Source of the DNA: Akanthomyces muscarius
Taxonomy: Eukaryota > Ascomycota > Sordariomycetes > Hypocreales > Cordycipitaceae
Reading direction: 5' to 3'
Assembly: GCF_028009165.1 (NCBI RefSeq)
Contig: NC_079244.1
Location: forward strand, 2,790,001-2,854,000
DNA length: 64,000 nucleotides
Shown: positions 21,592 to 33,278 of the stretch, piece by piece
Numbering within the stretch: position 1 is the stretch's first letter
Layout of the letters: every line of letters starts with the position of its first letter
The notes under the pieces: generated by a model
Database searches by the model: none
Seen by the model: the letters and a program-made list of their open reading frames with translations, nothing else
What the model was told of the DNA's origin: nothing
Program-made: the position numbers and the translations under genes

Positions 21592-22631
21592 AGCCGTCGT
21601 GCAGCACGTCATGGTAGATGATGATGGGGGAAGCAAGAAAGAAGGGCCCAATTCCTTCCACCACTGCGTTTTTTTCGTCATATCGTCATGTTCATATTTG
21701 ACGGAACGAAAACAGAAAAAAAGAACAAAAAGGAGAAGAGGTGAATTAAGAAAAGATGCGGAAACGGAAGCGTGAACAAAGCTGCGTGGATTTTCTTCTT
21801 TGTTTTCGTTTCTTCTTCTTCTCTTTTGCAACGGTGTACCTAGTTCATCTTGTTTCGTATCATGTCACATTTCCAGTTATCCTGGTTCTACTCCTTTCTG
21901 TGAATGCTTTTAATGATGCAATATCAAAACATGCTATGCTAGATACTACTAGAGATCAACCGGGTTCCGTCCGCCGGCTTTCCATGATCGGGGACAATTG
22001 TGGAACATGATCGTAACGGCTTGTTGCCCATGTCGGTCATGACATCGCGAGATATCCTATTTTAAGCTTAATTTCGGGCACTGTTCGCATTTATCATATG
22101 TCATACAGCATCTGCTTCTTTACTGCGCCTGATTGAAGGCGCAAGAGTATATATCACTGGAATATGGACGAGTTTGGCAAGTTGTGACCATGAATTCAAA
22201 ATCAAGAGCTGTATCAAAAGCTGCGCACGGAAAACCATTGTTTGACCCTCAGAACTAACCAAATTGACATGGACAAGACTGCTTGAAAAAAAGCCAAAAA
22301 AAAAGATGGTGTAGCGACGCAATGAAAACGTTGAGGGATCGAATAGACGTGATAGATAGAACTCGGCGCCGAAAGACACGACTGAGAGGGCCAAAATAGC
22401 AAAAACGTCCGGTTGAGGGGAATGTATGTCGCTGGAAAACGTTCCAACAGGACAGATATAAGCGCTTCCCGAGTTTGTCGTCGTATGGTGTATTTACATG
22501 ATAAGCTGCTACTTGCAGATCATCGCTTTGTTATATTCAATGGACGCATCAGGAAAGCGGCTCATCGTAGGGAAGCGGTGGCAATTAATCGTCCCTCATG
22601 TCCTTTCTTTTCAGGAAGTTGGCATCGTCGT
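21592..22631. other. Convergent 3' flanks of ABP1 (+) and the CYSTM gene (-)
   Basis: About 1 kb of AT-rich non-coding sequence with A/T runs. No gene, RNA gene or repeat family is supported. Confidence 0.45.
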
Positions 22632-23328
22632 TTAGCAGAGACACTCGCAGCACTCAAGACTAGAGGCACAATTCGTGTTAGTAGCTGGGGGGCACGGGAG
22701 ACAGAAGACGCCACTTACCAGCACTCGCAAGACTCCTCAACAACACAGCAACAGCAGAGAGCAGCAAGACAGGCCATCAGGCAGTTCTGGCCGCCTCCAC
22801 GGTTGCCCTTGCCACGGTTGTCATCGGGAGGAGTCTGCTGGTACTGCATATTCGGGGGCGGCTGCTGGTACTGGCCTGGAGGAGCACCGTACTGCGGCTG
22901 CTGGTTCGGGTAGCCCTGCTGGTATCCCTGGTGTTGACCATAGCTCTGGAGAATAAGCATGTTAGCGAGTTTAGTTCAATGACGGAAGCGTAATTTTGTG
23001 TATCCAGTATCGTTATGCCATCCGCGTTATCACAACTATTAGCTCTCGTTTGCATGAGCCGCTCCGATGCTGCATCCAATCCAGCACGTATCATACTGAT
23101 ATGACTGTAAGATCCATCAATGCCAGGGCCCCAGTAACAGATAGCGGCAGTAGACCGTCTCGGATCATCAACTGAGTCGTGCGATAGTTGCGCGGAGCGG
23201 TCTGGCATGGCGGTTGCGGACTTCGGGGTGTTTCCTTTTTTTGGTGGTGTTGAGCGAGCGCAACTTACTTGCTGAGGGGCCTGGGGATACTGGCCGCCCT
23301 GGTTGTTGTAGTAATCCTGGTTAGACAT
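22632..23328 (-). CDS. CYSTM-type cysteine-rich C-terminal membrane protein
   Basis: Three exons, 23328-23269, 22945-22719 and 22659-22632, give 104 residues. The first intron is long (323 nt) but has donor GTAAGT, branch CGCTAAC and acceptor CTCCAG. The N-terminus is a Gln/Tyr/Pro/Gly-rich low-complexity segment (SNQDYYNNQGG, QGYQQGYPNQQPQYG). The C-terminus NCLMACLAALCCCCVVEE-SCECC is the cysteine-rich transmembrane module. The last exon adds LECCECLC and removes an apparent stop: the TAA after W lies inside the donor GTAAGTGG. CYSTM proteins are small tail-anchored proteins of plants and fungi associated with stress tolerance; their mechanism is poorly known. The first exon and the module are confident. 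The final exon is inferred from good splice sites and from the expected C-terminal cysteine cluster. Confidence 0.82.
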
Positions 23329-23896
23329 TTTGAAGAGAGATAGAGTCGGATGGATGTGAAAGAGACAAGCGACAGCGCGATTATTAGATGGTTGAAGAAT
23401 GGAAAAGAGGTGAGAGTGGGAAAAGAAAAAGGGAAGGGAGTGTGTGAGTAGATGGACAGGGGAGAGGTGGACAGAGGTACAAGTAATCTGGGCTCTTTGC
23501 TAGACCGGGCGCGGTTCGGAAAAGCGGCAGCTCGGTAGACTTTCTGGAAAGGGCATGGCCCGCTGAGCAGCTCATTAGCTCATTAGCGGGAGAGCTACAG
23601 CGGTTTTGGCACAGGAAATCGGCGAGCAAAAGAGGCCAGCTGGGGGTTGTTCGAGGCACTGTCTGGCAGTGGCACACACTACTCAAGACACCTTTGAAGC
23701 GCTGAACAGGGGCTGGCTGGGCTTGGGTGGAGCGGGTTTTCAGTGGGTTTTGGTTGTGTGTTCCCTTGTGGGGACCCCTTTTTGTTAGCGGTAAATCCAG
23801 GGTTCAAAGACGGGGAGCAGTCCACTGACGGCCAACCAGCCCAGTGCAACCACTCAGTGCTGTTTCACTGCTGCACGCGCTGGGGAGTCGGGACTC

Positions 23897-23910
23897 GGGG
23901 GGGGGGGGGG
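23897..23910 (+). repeat. Homopolymer run of 14 G
   Basis: Fourteen consecutive G in intergenic DNA. The length may be inexact because such runs are error-prone in sequencing. Confidence 0.85.
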
Positions 23911-24984
23911 TTGCTGCTCCCTTGCCCCCTCCAACCAGGCACAGACAGGTGGCTCGGCCGCAGAAGTTCAGTGGGCAGGCGAGGCTGTGCTGCAGTGGCG
24001 TAGCAGGCGCTCCCTCATCGCTGCAGGCTCGCTGTTCCATTATCGTTGGCCCTCCTTTCAATGACCGTCATCGGGCTTGCGACACGAGTAGGCAATCTTC
24101 CAAGTACAAACTGACTAGCTAGCACAGGGACACGAGAGAGCACTCAAAGGTCTCCGCCCAAACTCTGTTTGCGCTGTGGCTGAAGTTCGTGGTGGACTGT
24201 AGCCAGCCCTCCAAGACGCGTATATTGTTGCGTTGTCAGATTGCCACTAGCAAAGCATGCCGCCACGGGAAACAAAGGCGACACAACTGGACCTCAAATC
24301 GAATGGCACGAACCCAGAGGCCGGCGTGGTGGTGAGCCCTGCCCCTCGTCCATGCGGTGTCGCTGCACAGTTACGTACTCGTCGGTACTCGCGAGCTTCC
24401 TTTCACATCAGCCTGTCAACCTGATTTGCCCGACCGCTGGCGCAGAGCTCCTCTATCCAGCCTAGTGGCGATGCTGGCGGGAAGCCATGTCTCCAGCGGC
24501 CGGCCCACGGGACTCGGCTTGGCCGCCATCGGCCTACAACGCCTTGACGAGACATCTACCTCAAACCGCTGCTCTCGCGGAACGTCCCTGCGGAGACTGT
24601 CAGCATTGTTGTACCAGTAACGCTGGGCCCTTGTCAGCCCTTCACTGCTCGATTGGGTCTCTTTTATGCCTCCAAAGGGTGGCTTCAAGGCTTGTAAGGA
24701 TACTGGTAGATGCGCGCCAGCCACACAATGCCTACGTAGGCAGGGACCACACAAGATGGAGACAGAGTCGCCGCCGGATCGTCATGACGCCGACCTAGGT
24801 AAGTTTTTTTCATGTATTATTAGCACATGAAATATGTGTACAGACCTGCTACCTATCCGTAGCTTCTGATTATTTCCTCCCTGCTACGGCTGGATGGCGA
24901 ATACGGCGTGCTGGAAATTACCGCAGCAGACTGTCAGCAGCTGATTAGTACTCAGCGCAGCCACCTACCCTACCTCTCTAATTG

Positions 24985-25005
24985 CTGAGTACTGGGAGTA
25001 CTCAG
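24985..25005. repeat. Perfect inverted repeat, 9-bp arms with a 3-nt loop
   Basis: The left arm CTGAGTACT (24985-24993) and right arm AGTACTCAG (24997-25005) surround GGG. A second palindrome, GCCAATTGGC, follows at 25025-25034. Function unknown; a protein-binding site or chance are both possible. Confidence 0.7.
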
Positions 25006-26396
25006 TAGGATGCCCAAGCTGTTTGCCAATTGGCAATTGGCCTACGAAACAACAGCGCCTTTTCTACGAAACCCATGGAACGGCAAGTGGGGATCTACCA
25101 AGCCCCCAGGCAAGGGAACAACTATCAAAATTTAGTGGCGCACTTCACCACTCCTAGACCGAGGGCTTTTGTAAGGAGCTCATTCTTTCCCATTCGTCTG
25201 GTCTCGTCTCCAATTCCTGTCGTCATCCATCATCACTCCAAACACAATGGACAGGTAAAGGGACAGTCGATATGGAGCAACACACCTCATTGTCCTTCTG
25301 TAACAGAGCTGCTACATCAGCTTTGAAACACAAGAACAAAAAGTAAAGCGCTAAATGAAGCAAAAGCAGACGGCGCAAGCCTAGTCAGCGTGCCGAAATT
25401 CCGAGAATGGAGGCGGTGCACGCCGCTGCTGGGAGGCTGTACCAGCGCAGCGCCGCACGCGCCCCAACATTTTTCAACGGCGGCCACCCGGAAGCCAGGG
25501 CCTTGACTCTTAATTGCGACTCTATGTTGATGGTTACTTTTAAATCCAATATTGAATAGTGGGTATCGGGCTCCGGGAGATTAACAGAAGCATCATAACC
25601 GGAGAGCGCCACCCCGGACACTGAAAGGAGCGGGAAGCTAAGTGTGTGGCATGTTCCACCAGAAACATGCTACTGTAATCATCCGTCTGGAGCATTGCTG
25701 GTATAAAAAGAGCTGTATCAGAGCGTTGTCGACAGTTTATGCTGACAGCACTGACTTGTCAAAGGTGTAGCAAGGAAAGACGTCAGCTGCTGTTAGCTGT
25801 TGGCAAAAGAAGGAAATTGAAGAAGAAAAACAATAAGTAACAAACATGAAGCTACAAAGGCAGTGCAGTGCACAATAACGAGCACTGCCCCAGGCAAACA
25901 AATTGGGGCTACTCCGCACAAAGCCGCGGTATCTTGTGAATCAACCTACTTCCCCGTTGTCCCAGAAAGAAGAGAACCATCGTAGTATCCCTATGCTCAG
26001 CTCCCTCCCGACGCTGGCAGTCTCAAACTCACCGCCAAGTCTTTTTCGTCTTTCTTCTTCCCTCCTCCCGCCCTCGGGTCTACCCGCTGCCCAGTCGTGT
26101 CATTGCTTGTAATTAATCACGCGGGTTTACGGGGGGGGACTAGGGGCAACATCCCCAGTTTATGTTCTGGGCGTCTTTCTTGGCATACGGCCGAAAGAAA
26201 AGAGACACAGACATACCCAGTAGACACAAAAAAACGCTGCCAGACAAAGATACGTAGGGATCTTTCGGTTGGGCAACGTTGCAGGTGAAACTCGGCCCGC
26301 CTAGCCTCGAGGCAGTGCTCGGCGCTTACCAGTATACAATCATGTGTATCTCCAGCCTTCCGGCTACGAATCCTCTAATTTCTCTTTGTTTTAGCC

Positions 26397-28795
26397 TTAC
26401 AGACTGGCATTCTCCAGCACCTTGACCAACGCTGTTGCATCGGGCGGGTGGCCCAGTCCTTCCTCGAGCAGCCTCAGCAGGTCTGGGTGCTCCGCTCCGG
26501 GCTCCAGGATGGTGCGACGGTAACGCTCCCAGGCGTCGACGTTCGCGGGGTCTGCCGCAAAGAGGCTCTGGAACAAGTCTTGCGCAAATGATGAGCAGCT
26601 GTTGTTTTCCACGTGCCGTCAGTCAGCAATTTTGCAAGTTGATTGTTTTTCTGGGAGCAGCGGCTGCATGTTTGCGTCCTTACTAGAGATATGAATAGTA
26701 CGCCATGTTGTAGCCTCCAAGCAAATGGGTAAAGCCAACCAGCTCGGACCCAGTGTCCCGGGCTTCAGTAAAATCAAACCCTTCGATTCTTTCTCGTATA
26801 TTGTACCACAGCTCTCGCACATCCAAAGCATCGACTTCTTCCGCGCTGCAGGGGCTGTGTATAGCGAGATCGAACAGCGAGATGCTCCTAAACAAATGGG
26901 GGGCGTGTAAGCTGCAGCCCTACCATCCTCGGGCCGGGCACTTGGAAACTCACAACTGATATAAATGATACAGCCCGCGGCCTGAGTACCGGTGCTTTAC
27001 CAGAGCATCGGCAATCTCATCGGGGAGCTGCTTCGGTGGCTGCTCCGCATGAGGGTGCGCGCGTTGCCACTTGTCGCGGTACTCTGGTCGTAGATGGCTG
27101 TAGTGCGTACTCATCGACTTGAGCACCTCGGGTATCCAGCACCAGTTCTCCAGCACCAGGCTCGGCATCTCCACAAAGTCGGGCGGGAGACTGGTCCCGT
27201 GAAATTTCGCATACTTGGTCCTGGACACCAAGCTATGGATGGCGTGGCCAAGCTCTATACGCCCCCTGGTGATTAGATGTGCAACCAAAACTCACAAGAG
27301 TTCTCCAGACGTACCGTGAAAGATGGTAATGAGTTGATTATGATTTAACAAAACAAGGTGCTCATCGTCAGCCGTTGGAAAAGAGCTCATCACGATTGTT
27401 GAAGGGTATTTTCTGCCCCCATTCGACTTTTCGTATCCCTGTTGACTTTGGTCAGCAGGTCTGCGTCAAGACGGATACTCAAATAAAAAGCTACTCTCAC
27501 GAATTCCATTGTCACATTGTGTGCGCCGCGAAATTTATTTTCCCTCCAAAGCAGGTCGAAATAAATGTAGCCAACAAACTCGGGCTCGCTCTGCCTCGTA
27601 TCCCAGACAGCAAATACAGTCACTGTATCGTGCCATATTTTTCCATTCTTTGCCTCAGACTCTGGGATTCTATTGAACCGTAGACCAAGCGCGGCCTGAA
27701 AGACTTGCAGCATCACTGGAGTCACAAACTCCAGGGGAAAGTACTCTGACACGGCAGACTCGTCGACTTGGTGACGTCTGCTGATACGACGCCGGTAGTA
27801 CTTCTCGTCCCATGGCGGGAATCCGTTCTGCAAAATCGCATCTCGGCTGCGGCCCAGCTGATGTAGGTCTTCGAACCTCGCCTCCTGTAACTGTTCCAGC
27901 TCGCGCCGCCCTCGCTTCACCAAGCCGCTCGTCAAGCTATCCAGAAGCTCCTGCACCTGAGCCGGTCCCTTTAGCAGCCGTGTCTCCATGCGACGCTCGG
28001 CATGGTTTTTGTACCCCAGCCTCTGCGCTAGGTTCTGGCGTCTCTTTACAATCTCTTGCAAAAGTGGAAGGTTGTGTTGCAACTTCTTCTGGTCCACGAG
28101 ATACATTTTTTTGCGCACGTCTGGGTTATCAGAGAATGTTAAGATGGCAGTTGTCCCGCCGTTGGAGAACGAAACAAACGTCATTCCCTCATTTGGTGGA
28201 GTATCGTCGGGATTCTTCTGTTTCTTGATTCGATTCAGCTCCTCAGCTGGCAGATCTTGCAGGTCTTGGTCTGCGAGCCATATACCTCCACTCTCCTGCG
28301 CTATGTTGCGCTTCGCCTTGGCGAGAAGATTCTCGAGCTCAAGAGATTCTTTCGCAAACGCGTCCTTTTCGTCTTTGGTGATGGCACCGCAGCCGGCAAG
28401 TTTGTACTCCAGCAGAGTCTTGTCGAGCAGCAGCTTGGACGCAGTATCGAGATTCTCATCATTGTCTCGCGCCGCTTGCAGAAGCTCATACATTTCGTCG
28501 CTCGAATTCCAGGACGCCTCCGACTTGATGAGCAATGGCCGCGCCTTGGCGAACGCATCCTGGGTAGCCATATAACTCCTATGTCACCATTGGTTTCGTG
28601 CTCGATATCCGCAAGAGGACGCAGAACCGTATTAAAAGTGGCGTTTTCCTTGGTCACATTACGCAATATGGAATTCCGTGCTGCCTTTAATTGGGCAATG
28701 ATCCTTTGGCGGGCGGGGACAATCTCATTCGCGGGGAAGATGCGAGGGAGAGGCTGCGGGCGTACCGCTGCGATTGCTGATTCGTCGCACCTCAT
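26397..28795 (-). CDS. M3-family zinc metallopeptidase (MepB/saccharolysin-like) with a frame break near its 5' end
   Basis: The long frame opens at ATG 28571 and joins exons 28571-27501, 27438-27315, 27254-26954, 26887-26684 and 26598-26397 (all GT...AG) into 633 residues. The active site HELGH is at residues 398-402 of that frame, and E427 in DFVEMPS is the expected third zinc ligand. HGTSLPPDFVE, GLYHLYQLSISLFDLAIH, GYNMAYYSYL and RRTILEPGAEHPDLL are family hallmarks. The first conserved segment (PQPLPRIFPANEIV, ENATFNTVLRPLAD, NGDIGVI) lies upstream in another frame from ATG 28795. The frames differ by one base around 28571-28578, and no GT...AG intron can reconcile them. The M3 family consists of oligopeptidases that cut short peptides in the cytosol or mitochondria. 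The break is either a real lesion, a sequencing error, or an N-terminally shortened isoform; the 3' exons look fully functional. Confidence 0.82.
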
Positions 28796-29601
28796 TGCGG
28801 CCGTTCTCTTCCCACTGATCTTTTTATTTCTCACCTGATTTGTTCAGATCTATTTCTTTGACAAAGGGCGGGAGCCTCGTCTTATAAGTCGTCTACTGTG
28901 CGAGTATGTAATGCAGGTGTGGCCAGCACTGTGCGACCAACCAACCATTGCAGAACGAGGCATTATTTAGAGTAGCCACTTGGTCACCTGGTAATTCGAT
29001 TTCGTTCCCTATACCCATACTCGTTTAGAGTCATAGTTTTGAGACCATCTTGGCGAAGAATGTTGCATGCAAGCTGCATTACTCCTCTTCCTCTAAGAAT
29101 TGGTGTGCTGAGTTTCTATGTCATGGTATGGGTGGTGGGCGGTCCTGGACGAGGCATCAGTTGTCAGGCCGGGAAGGGAAGATGGCAGGCGCATAAATGT
29201 CGCCGCTTGTGAGGACGGCGAGTACAAAGAGGCTACCTTGGGGCCGCCCCGGGGATCGGCTATCTTCTGGGAGAACATGTATTCGAACGGCATGCCGTAC
29301 CGGGGTTCGCCACGCGCCACTACCTGTGAAACGGGGACGACGATAGGACTAAATATTTGGTCTTGAGATATTGACTGGAGACCCAGCACCGCAACTTGAC
29401 GATATTGTGTCCTTGTGGCTTTTTGTAACAGATTAAAAACTTCTACATTCATTCTACTGCTCGTTACATGATTCATAACTAAGCCGTCAATGACTTCCCA
29501 GCTTTTGTGTATTCCTGACCTCCCACTTGCCGTCAAAAATCAAGTGCTGAATTCCTTTCATAATTCATATGTGCTTTTTTGTTCACTCCACCCTCCCCTC
29601 T
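28796..29601. other. Intergenic: M3 peptidase promoter and eIF3d 3' flank
   Basis: About 800 bases. A minus-strand open stretch (29093 to about 29480) encodes a peptide without family resemblance and without a clear start; I do not call it a gene. Confidence 0.4.
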
Positions 29602-31483
29602 CTACTCGTCATTCTCCTCACCCTCCTCTTCCTCCTCCTCTTCCTCCTCATCCTCGTCCAGGCTGCCGGCGGGGACGCTGTACAGACGGAGGATCGACTT
29701 GTTGGGGTCCTTGAGCAGAACGAACTTGCCGTCGCCGCCCTCGTGCTTCAGGCACATGTCGGCAATGGTGCGGACGATGCCCCAGCCGTTGGAAAGGGAC
29801 AGGTTCATCTGGGCGGCAAAGTCGCGGGGCTTCCAGCCAATGACGCCGAGAATTACGTGCTTGTCATTGGAGCGGGGGTTGACACGGGAGACGAAACTGG
29901 ATATTGATGTTAGCAATTATTAAGAAAAAAAAAAGAGAAAAGAGGCCAAAACATACCCAATCTTCATAATGTCAGACTTGGAGAGGATGCTCTGCACCGT
30001 CCAGCGAGCAAGCTTGCAAGAGTTGTTCTTCATCTCAGTCGCGACAACGGCACCACGCTGCGAGACGAGCTTGGCACGCCAGTCGAGAGCGCCACCACTG
30101 CCCGGGGCCTTGCTGTCAAACTCGTTGAGCGCGCGGATGGTCATGTGCTGGTCCTCGCCGTTGATGGAGTTCTTCTGAACGGCATCCACCTCGGTACGGA
30201 CGATGAGGTACACAGGCTCCTCGTCGTTGGTGGAGAGATCGAAGCGGCGGTACTTGTACGCGCGCGAGGCCGGGGGGTCCGAGTCCTCGGATGCGTTGTA
30301 GAAGGGGTTGGCGTTGGCCATGTCGACCTTGGCCGTCTCGCTCTCGGTGACGACCTGGTTGACAAAGTTGTGGTTGATGTAGGTGGCCTCCTCGGCGAGG
30401 GCGGGCGGCTGGTTGATGACATCGCGGCCGCCGTCAGCGGCGTCAAAGGGCGGCTCAATGGCGTTTTCGTTGACAGTGACCATGTCGAGCGAGGCGTTGT
30501 CGCGCTTATCGAGATAGATCTTGTTGCCCTGGCGGGTAATGACAATGTCCCAGGGGTAGATGGAGCGCGTCGAGCACATGAGCATCGATAGGATGGTGTC
30601 AGTGGCGAAGATTCTAGCCTCGCCCTTGTCGGCGAGCTCCTGGATGATAGGGTCCGACGAGGTCGTGACGTTGTAGGCGGCGCGGTCGAGCGCCGTGAGC
30701 TTCTTCTCGGTGCCCTTGACAGGCTGCTTGTCGTACGAGCGGTCGTAGTAGTAGAGGAAGCCGTAGTCCTCGAGGTCCTCGCCCTCGTCGGTCTCGAGGT
30801 TCAGCTTGCCCAGGCGGTTGTAGTCAATCTCCTCGAGGAGACCCCAGTCGCCCTTGATGTTGATGCTAGCATCGCGGTTGCGCTGAGGCTTGTCGTAGTC
30901 GCGCCAGCCGAAGCGACGGCCAGCACCACCACGATTACCACCGCGTCCACCACGGTCGTAACCACCGTATCCCCCGCGGCCACCAGCCTGGCGACCGCCA
31001 GGACCGCCGCCACGTCCACCGCGGGTATCGCCTCGGGCACCACCACGGGCACCGCGACCACGGGTGAAGACGGCGCCGCGGCCGTATCTCGACTTGGTAG
31101 AGTCGCGGGCGTTGCTGACGACGGAAAAGGTCGACTCGTCCTCGGCGGGAGGGGCGTTGAAGGTGACGGCGGCGTTGGATCCGTAGACTTGCTGGTCTGA
31201 AGCGGGGAGAGAAGTGTTTGTTAGCATGCTGGATTTCGCACTACGTGGTCGCATCTGGGATATTCCACCAACCTCTGTAGGTGCGGTTGTACTGATTGCG
31301 TCCGCCACGATCACGGTCCTTGCCCTCGGTGGTCCAGTCGGCCATGCGGCCGAGCTTGTCGCCCTTGGAGAAGGGCGCATAGGGCACGCCGTCGAGGGTC
31401 GTCTCGGTGGTGATGGAGGGGCCCCAGCCATCGCCGGAGGGGCAGCTGCCGCAGATTTTCGCGTAGTCGAGTGAGCCAGCCAT
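29602..31483 (-). CDS. Eukaryotic translation initiation factor 3 subunit D (eIF3d/Moe1)
   Basis: Exons 31483-31273, 31196-29957 and 29896-29602 with GT...AG introns of 76 and 60 nt give 581 residues. The N-terminus has DGWGPS and [14 protein letters not shown], followed by an RGG-rich segment ([19 protein letters not shown] and more, residues about 115-170) for RNA contact. The core includes [50 protein letters not shown] and VGKINMANANPF-like [11 protein letters not shown]. The last exon carries [23 protein letters not shown] and a long Glu/Asp tail. The subunit belongs to the eIF3 complex at the 40S exit channel and can bind the mRNA cap in animals; fission yeast Moe1 also affects microtubules. 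Absence from budding yeast is known for the family. Expression control cannot be read from the sequence. Confidence 0.94.
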
Positions 31484-31966
31484 GATGTATAGCTCTTCCT
31501 GTGTCGGTAGGCTATCGTCAGAGCTGCGTGGAACGAAAGAGGTCGTGGTCTTTCTTTCTGCAATTCGCTTGTCCCACACTTTGAATTTGAAGTTGAGTCG
31601 AATTTGTGGTGGGGTGTGGGGCATAAAACTTGGAATACGGCCTCGTCACTGGCTGCCTGCTGCGCCCCCCACCAACAGACGCTGTCAACGACAAACGAGC
31701 GCGTGCAGGTGCAATAAATAGATTCAGAGGATTGACGATCTTGTTCGTGGAATCAGGAGTAATTTTCATATTTCGGCAAACTTTCATTGTCGCAAGTTTG
31801 CATGGGGTGGGTAGCTGGTCTCGTTCCGCTGATTGTCACTGGCCCTAATTACAGATGAAAAGCGAAAAACTCGACCACTCCGAAATGAATTTCAGACAAA
31901 CGTTAAATAAAAGAGACAAATCTAATTAAACAAGGAATGGTATCGTTTCTCATACAGCTTCTATCC
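31484..31966. other. Intergenic: eIF3d promoter and bZIP 3' flank
   Basis: About 480 bases between two minus-strand genes. No further gene or repeat is supported. Confidence 0.45.
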
Positions 31967-33278
31967 CTAGTACGCCATTTGCTCCATTCTGTTGGAGCAC
32001 ACGCTCTCAAAAGCGTCTCGCAATTCGAAATGTTCCATAACGGCGCCAAATCTATTCAAGTTAGTATGTACTGCACAATGATCAACAGAGCATAAGAGGC
32101 CATGCTTACCCGTAGCACCTGACCTTACGGCCGAGTTCCTCGGCGATGCGCTGGACATCAGCTGCCGAGAGCGCCGCAAATTGCGGGTGGCTCATAATCA
32201 TACCCCATGCCATGACGGGTGTTATCTCGCCGTCGAGATCAAGACGTTTGCTTAGGTCCATTAGAGTGGATAGATCAGCCTTGGTGACCTGCCATGTTCC
32301 CTGGCTCGGGGCCTCTTCCTGCTTGATTGGCGTGCCATCTGTGCCAGCAAATGGCGTCGACTTGGGTATGTCCTTGAACGGAACGGGTGGGCATGTTGCC
32401 ATCAGGGCGTGGCCACAAGGTTCTCCCTCCGGTCCAGATCCTCTGTCCATGAGGAACGGCAAGTGAGCCATGCAAGGCTTCTCTAAGCTGTAGGAAGAAG
32501 GTTAGCGTGGAGCCTGGATGGTGCCTGGTCAACCTTACGCTAAAACAAAGTCGATCCCGGCCTGCTCAACGTCCATCTTGGTCGCTGGGAGATATTCTGG
32601 CGAGGCTGAACTGAACTGATTACCTCGGTATTGTGATTGGTTGCTATAGTTGCCTCCCGCAGACGGAGCCGATCCGTGCGATGGTGCCTGCGTTGGCGAG
32701 AATCCGCCCTGCGAGCCGCCAAAGCCAGTCGAGCCAGCGCTGGGATTGTTGTTATTGTCGTCGCGTCCGTTGCTTGCGCCTGGAACGTTAAGGCCATTTC
32801 GCAACAGGGTGTCCTTGAGTAAGCGGTTCTCCTCGGCGAGCTTTTCACGGTCGCGAGTGACGGAGCTGTAGATTTCTTTCAGTCGAAGAACCTCGTCCTC
32901 CAGAGCTTTAATGTATAGTTCTTTACGCTCGCGATGTGTCCTGTGCAAGTGATTAGAGATGACCAAGCGTTGCGCGAGGTGTCGGACGCTTACCGTTGGG
33001 CCTGGCGATTAAGCTCTTGTCGGCGCGTGAGAGCTGGCTTGCTGTCAGGCTTCGGGCCACGACGCTTTTGTGTTTTACCATCTGGCCGCCAAAAGTCAGC
33101 ATAATATCTCAGGACCTTTGTGTTACATGGCGCTTGGCATACCCCGGTTGGATCGCTTGTCGTTTAAGTTTTTGAAAAAGTCAAGGTTTAATCCCACGGG
33201 GCTCTTGCCCTCGGAGCCGTCCCCCGGGCTCTGTGACTGGTGAGAGCTGTACTGCTCTGGAGAGAGCGAGGCGGACAT
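31967..33278 (-). CDS. Yap-like bZIP transcription factor (five exons)
   Basis: Exons 33278-33143, 33081-32994, 32940-32539, 32487-32110 and 32051-31967 (introns of 61, 53, 51 and 58 nt) join to 362 residues. The basic region KRRGPKPDSKPALTRRQELN then RQAQRTHRERK resembles the Yap signature N-x2-Q-x2-R, and is followed by a leucine zipper (LYIKALEDEVLRLKEIYSSV, EKLAEENRLLKDTLL). An Asn/Gly/Ser-rich linker leads to a C-terminal conserved part with CMAHLPFL, CGHALMATCPPVPF and a helical end (MAWGMIMSHPQFAALSAADVQRIAEEL). The basic region is split by the intron between RQAQ and RTHRER. It should bind DNA in the nucleus as a dimer, but the stress or metabolic role is not readable here, and I do not assign an orthologue. 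Cysteine pairs near the C-terminus might be redox-active; this is speculative. Confidence 0.88.

Larger units (their letters stand above)
23329..26396. other. Gene-poor 3.1-kb intergenic stretch
   Basis: Lies between the CYSTM start and the stop of the M3 peptidase, both minus strand. It holds a run of 14 G (23897-23910), a perfect inverted repeat at 24985-25005 and a TATAAAAAG-type sequence at 25702, after which only a ten-codon frame opens. I found no spliced gene with family resemblance on either strand. Confidence 0.45.

Noticed and set aside
25702..25880. TATAAAAAG-like sequence followed by an ATGAAG start
   Set aside because: The frame ends after ten codons and I found no convincing splice that opens a longer protein.
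29093..29536. Minus-strand open frame between eIF3d and the M3 peptidase
   Set aside because: No true ATG at its left end, no recognisable domain, and it lies in the expected 3' flank of eIF3d. It could be an exon of an unknown gene but is not supported.
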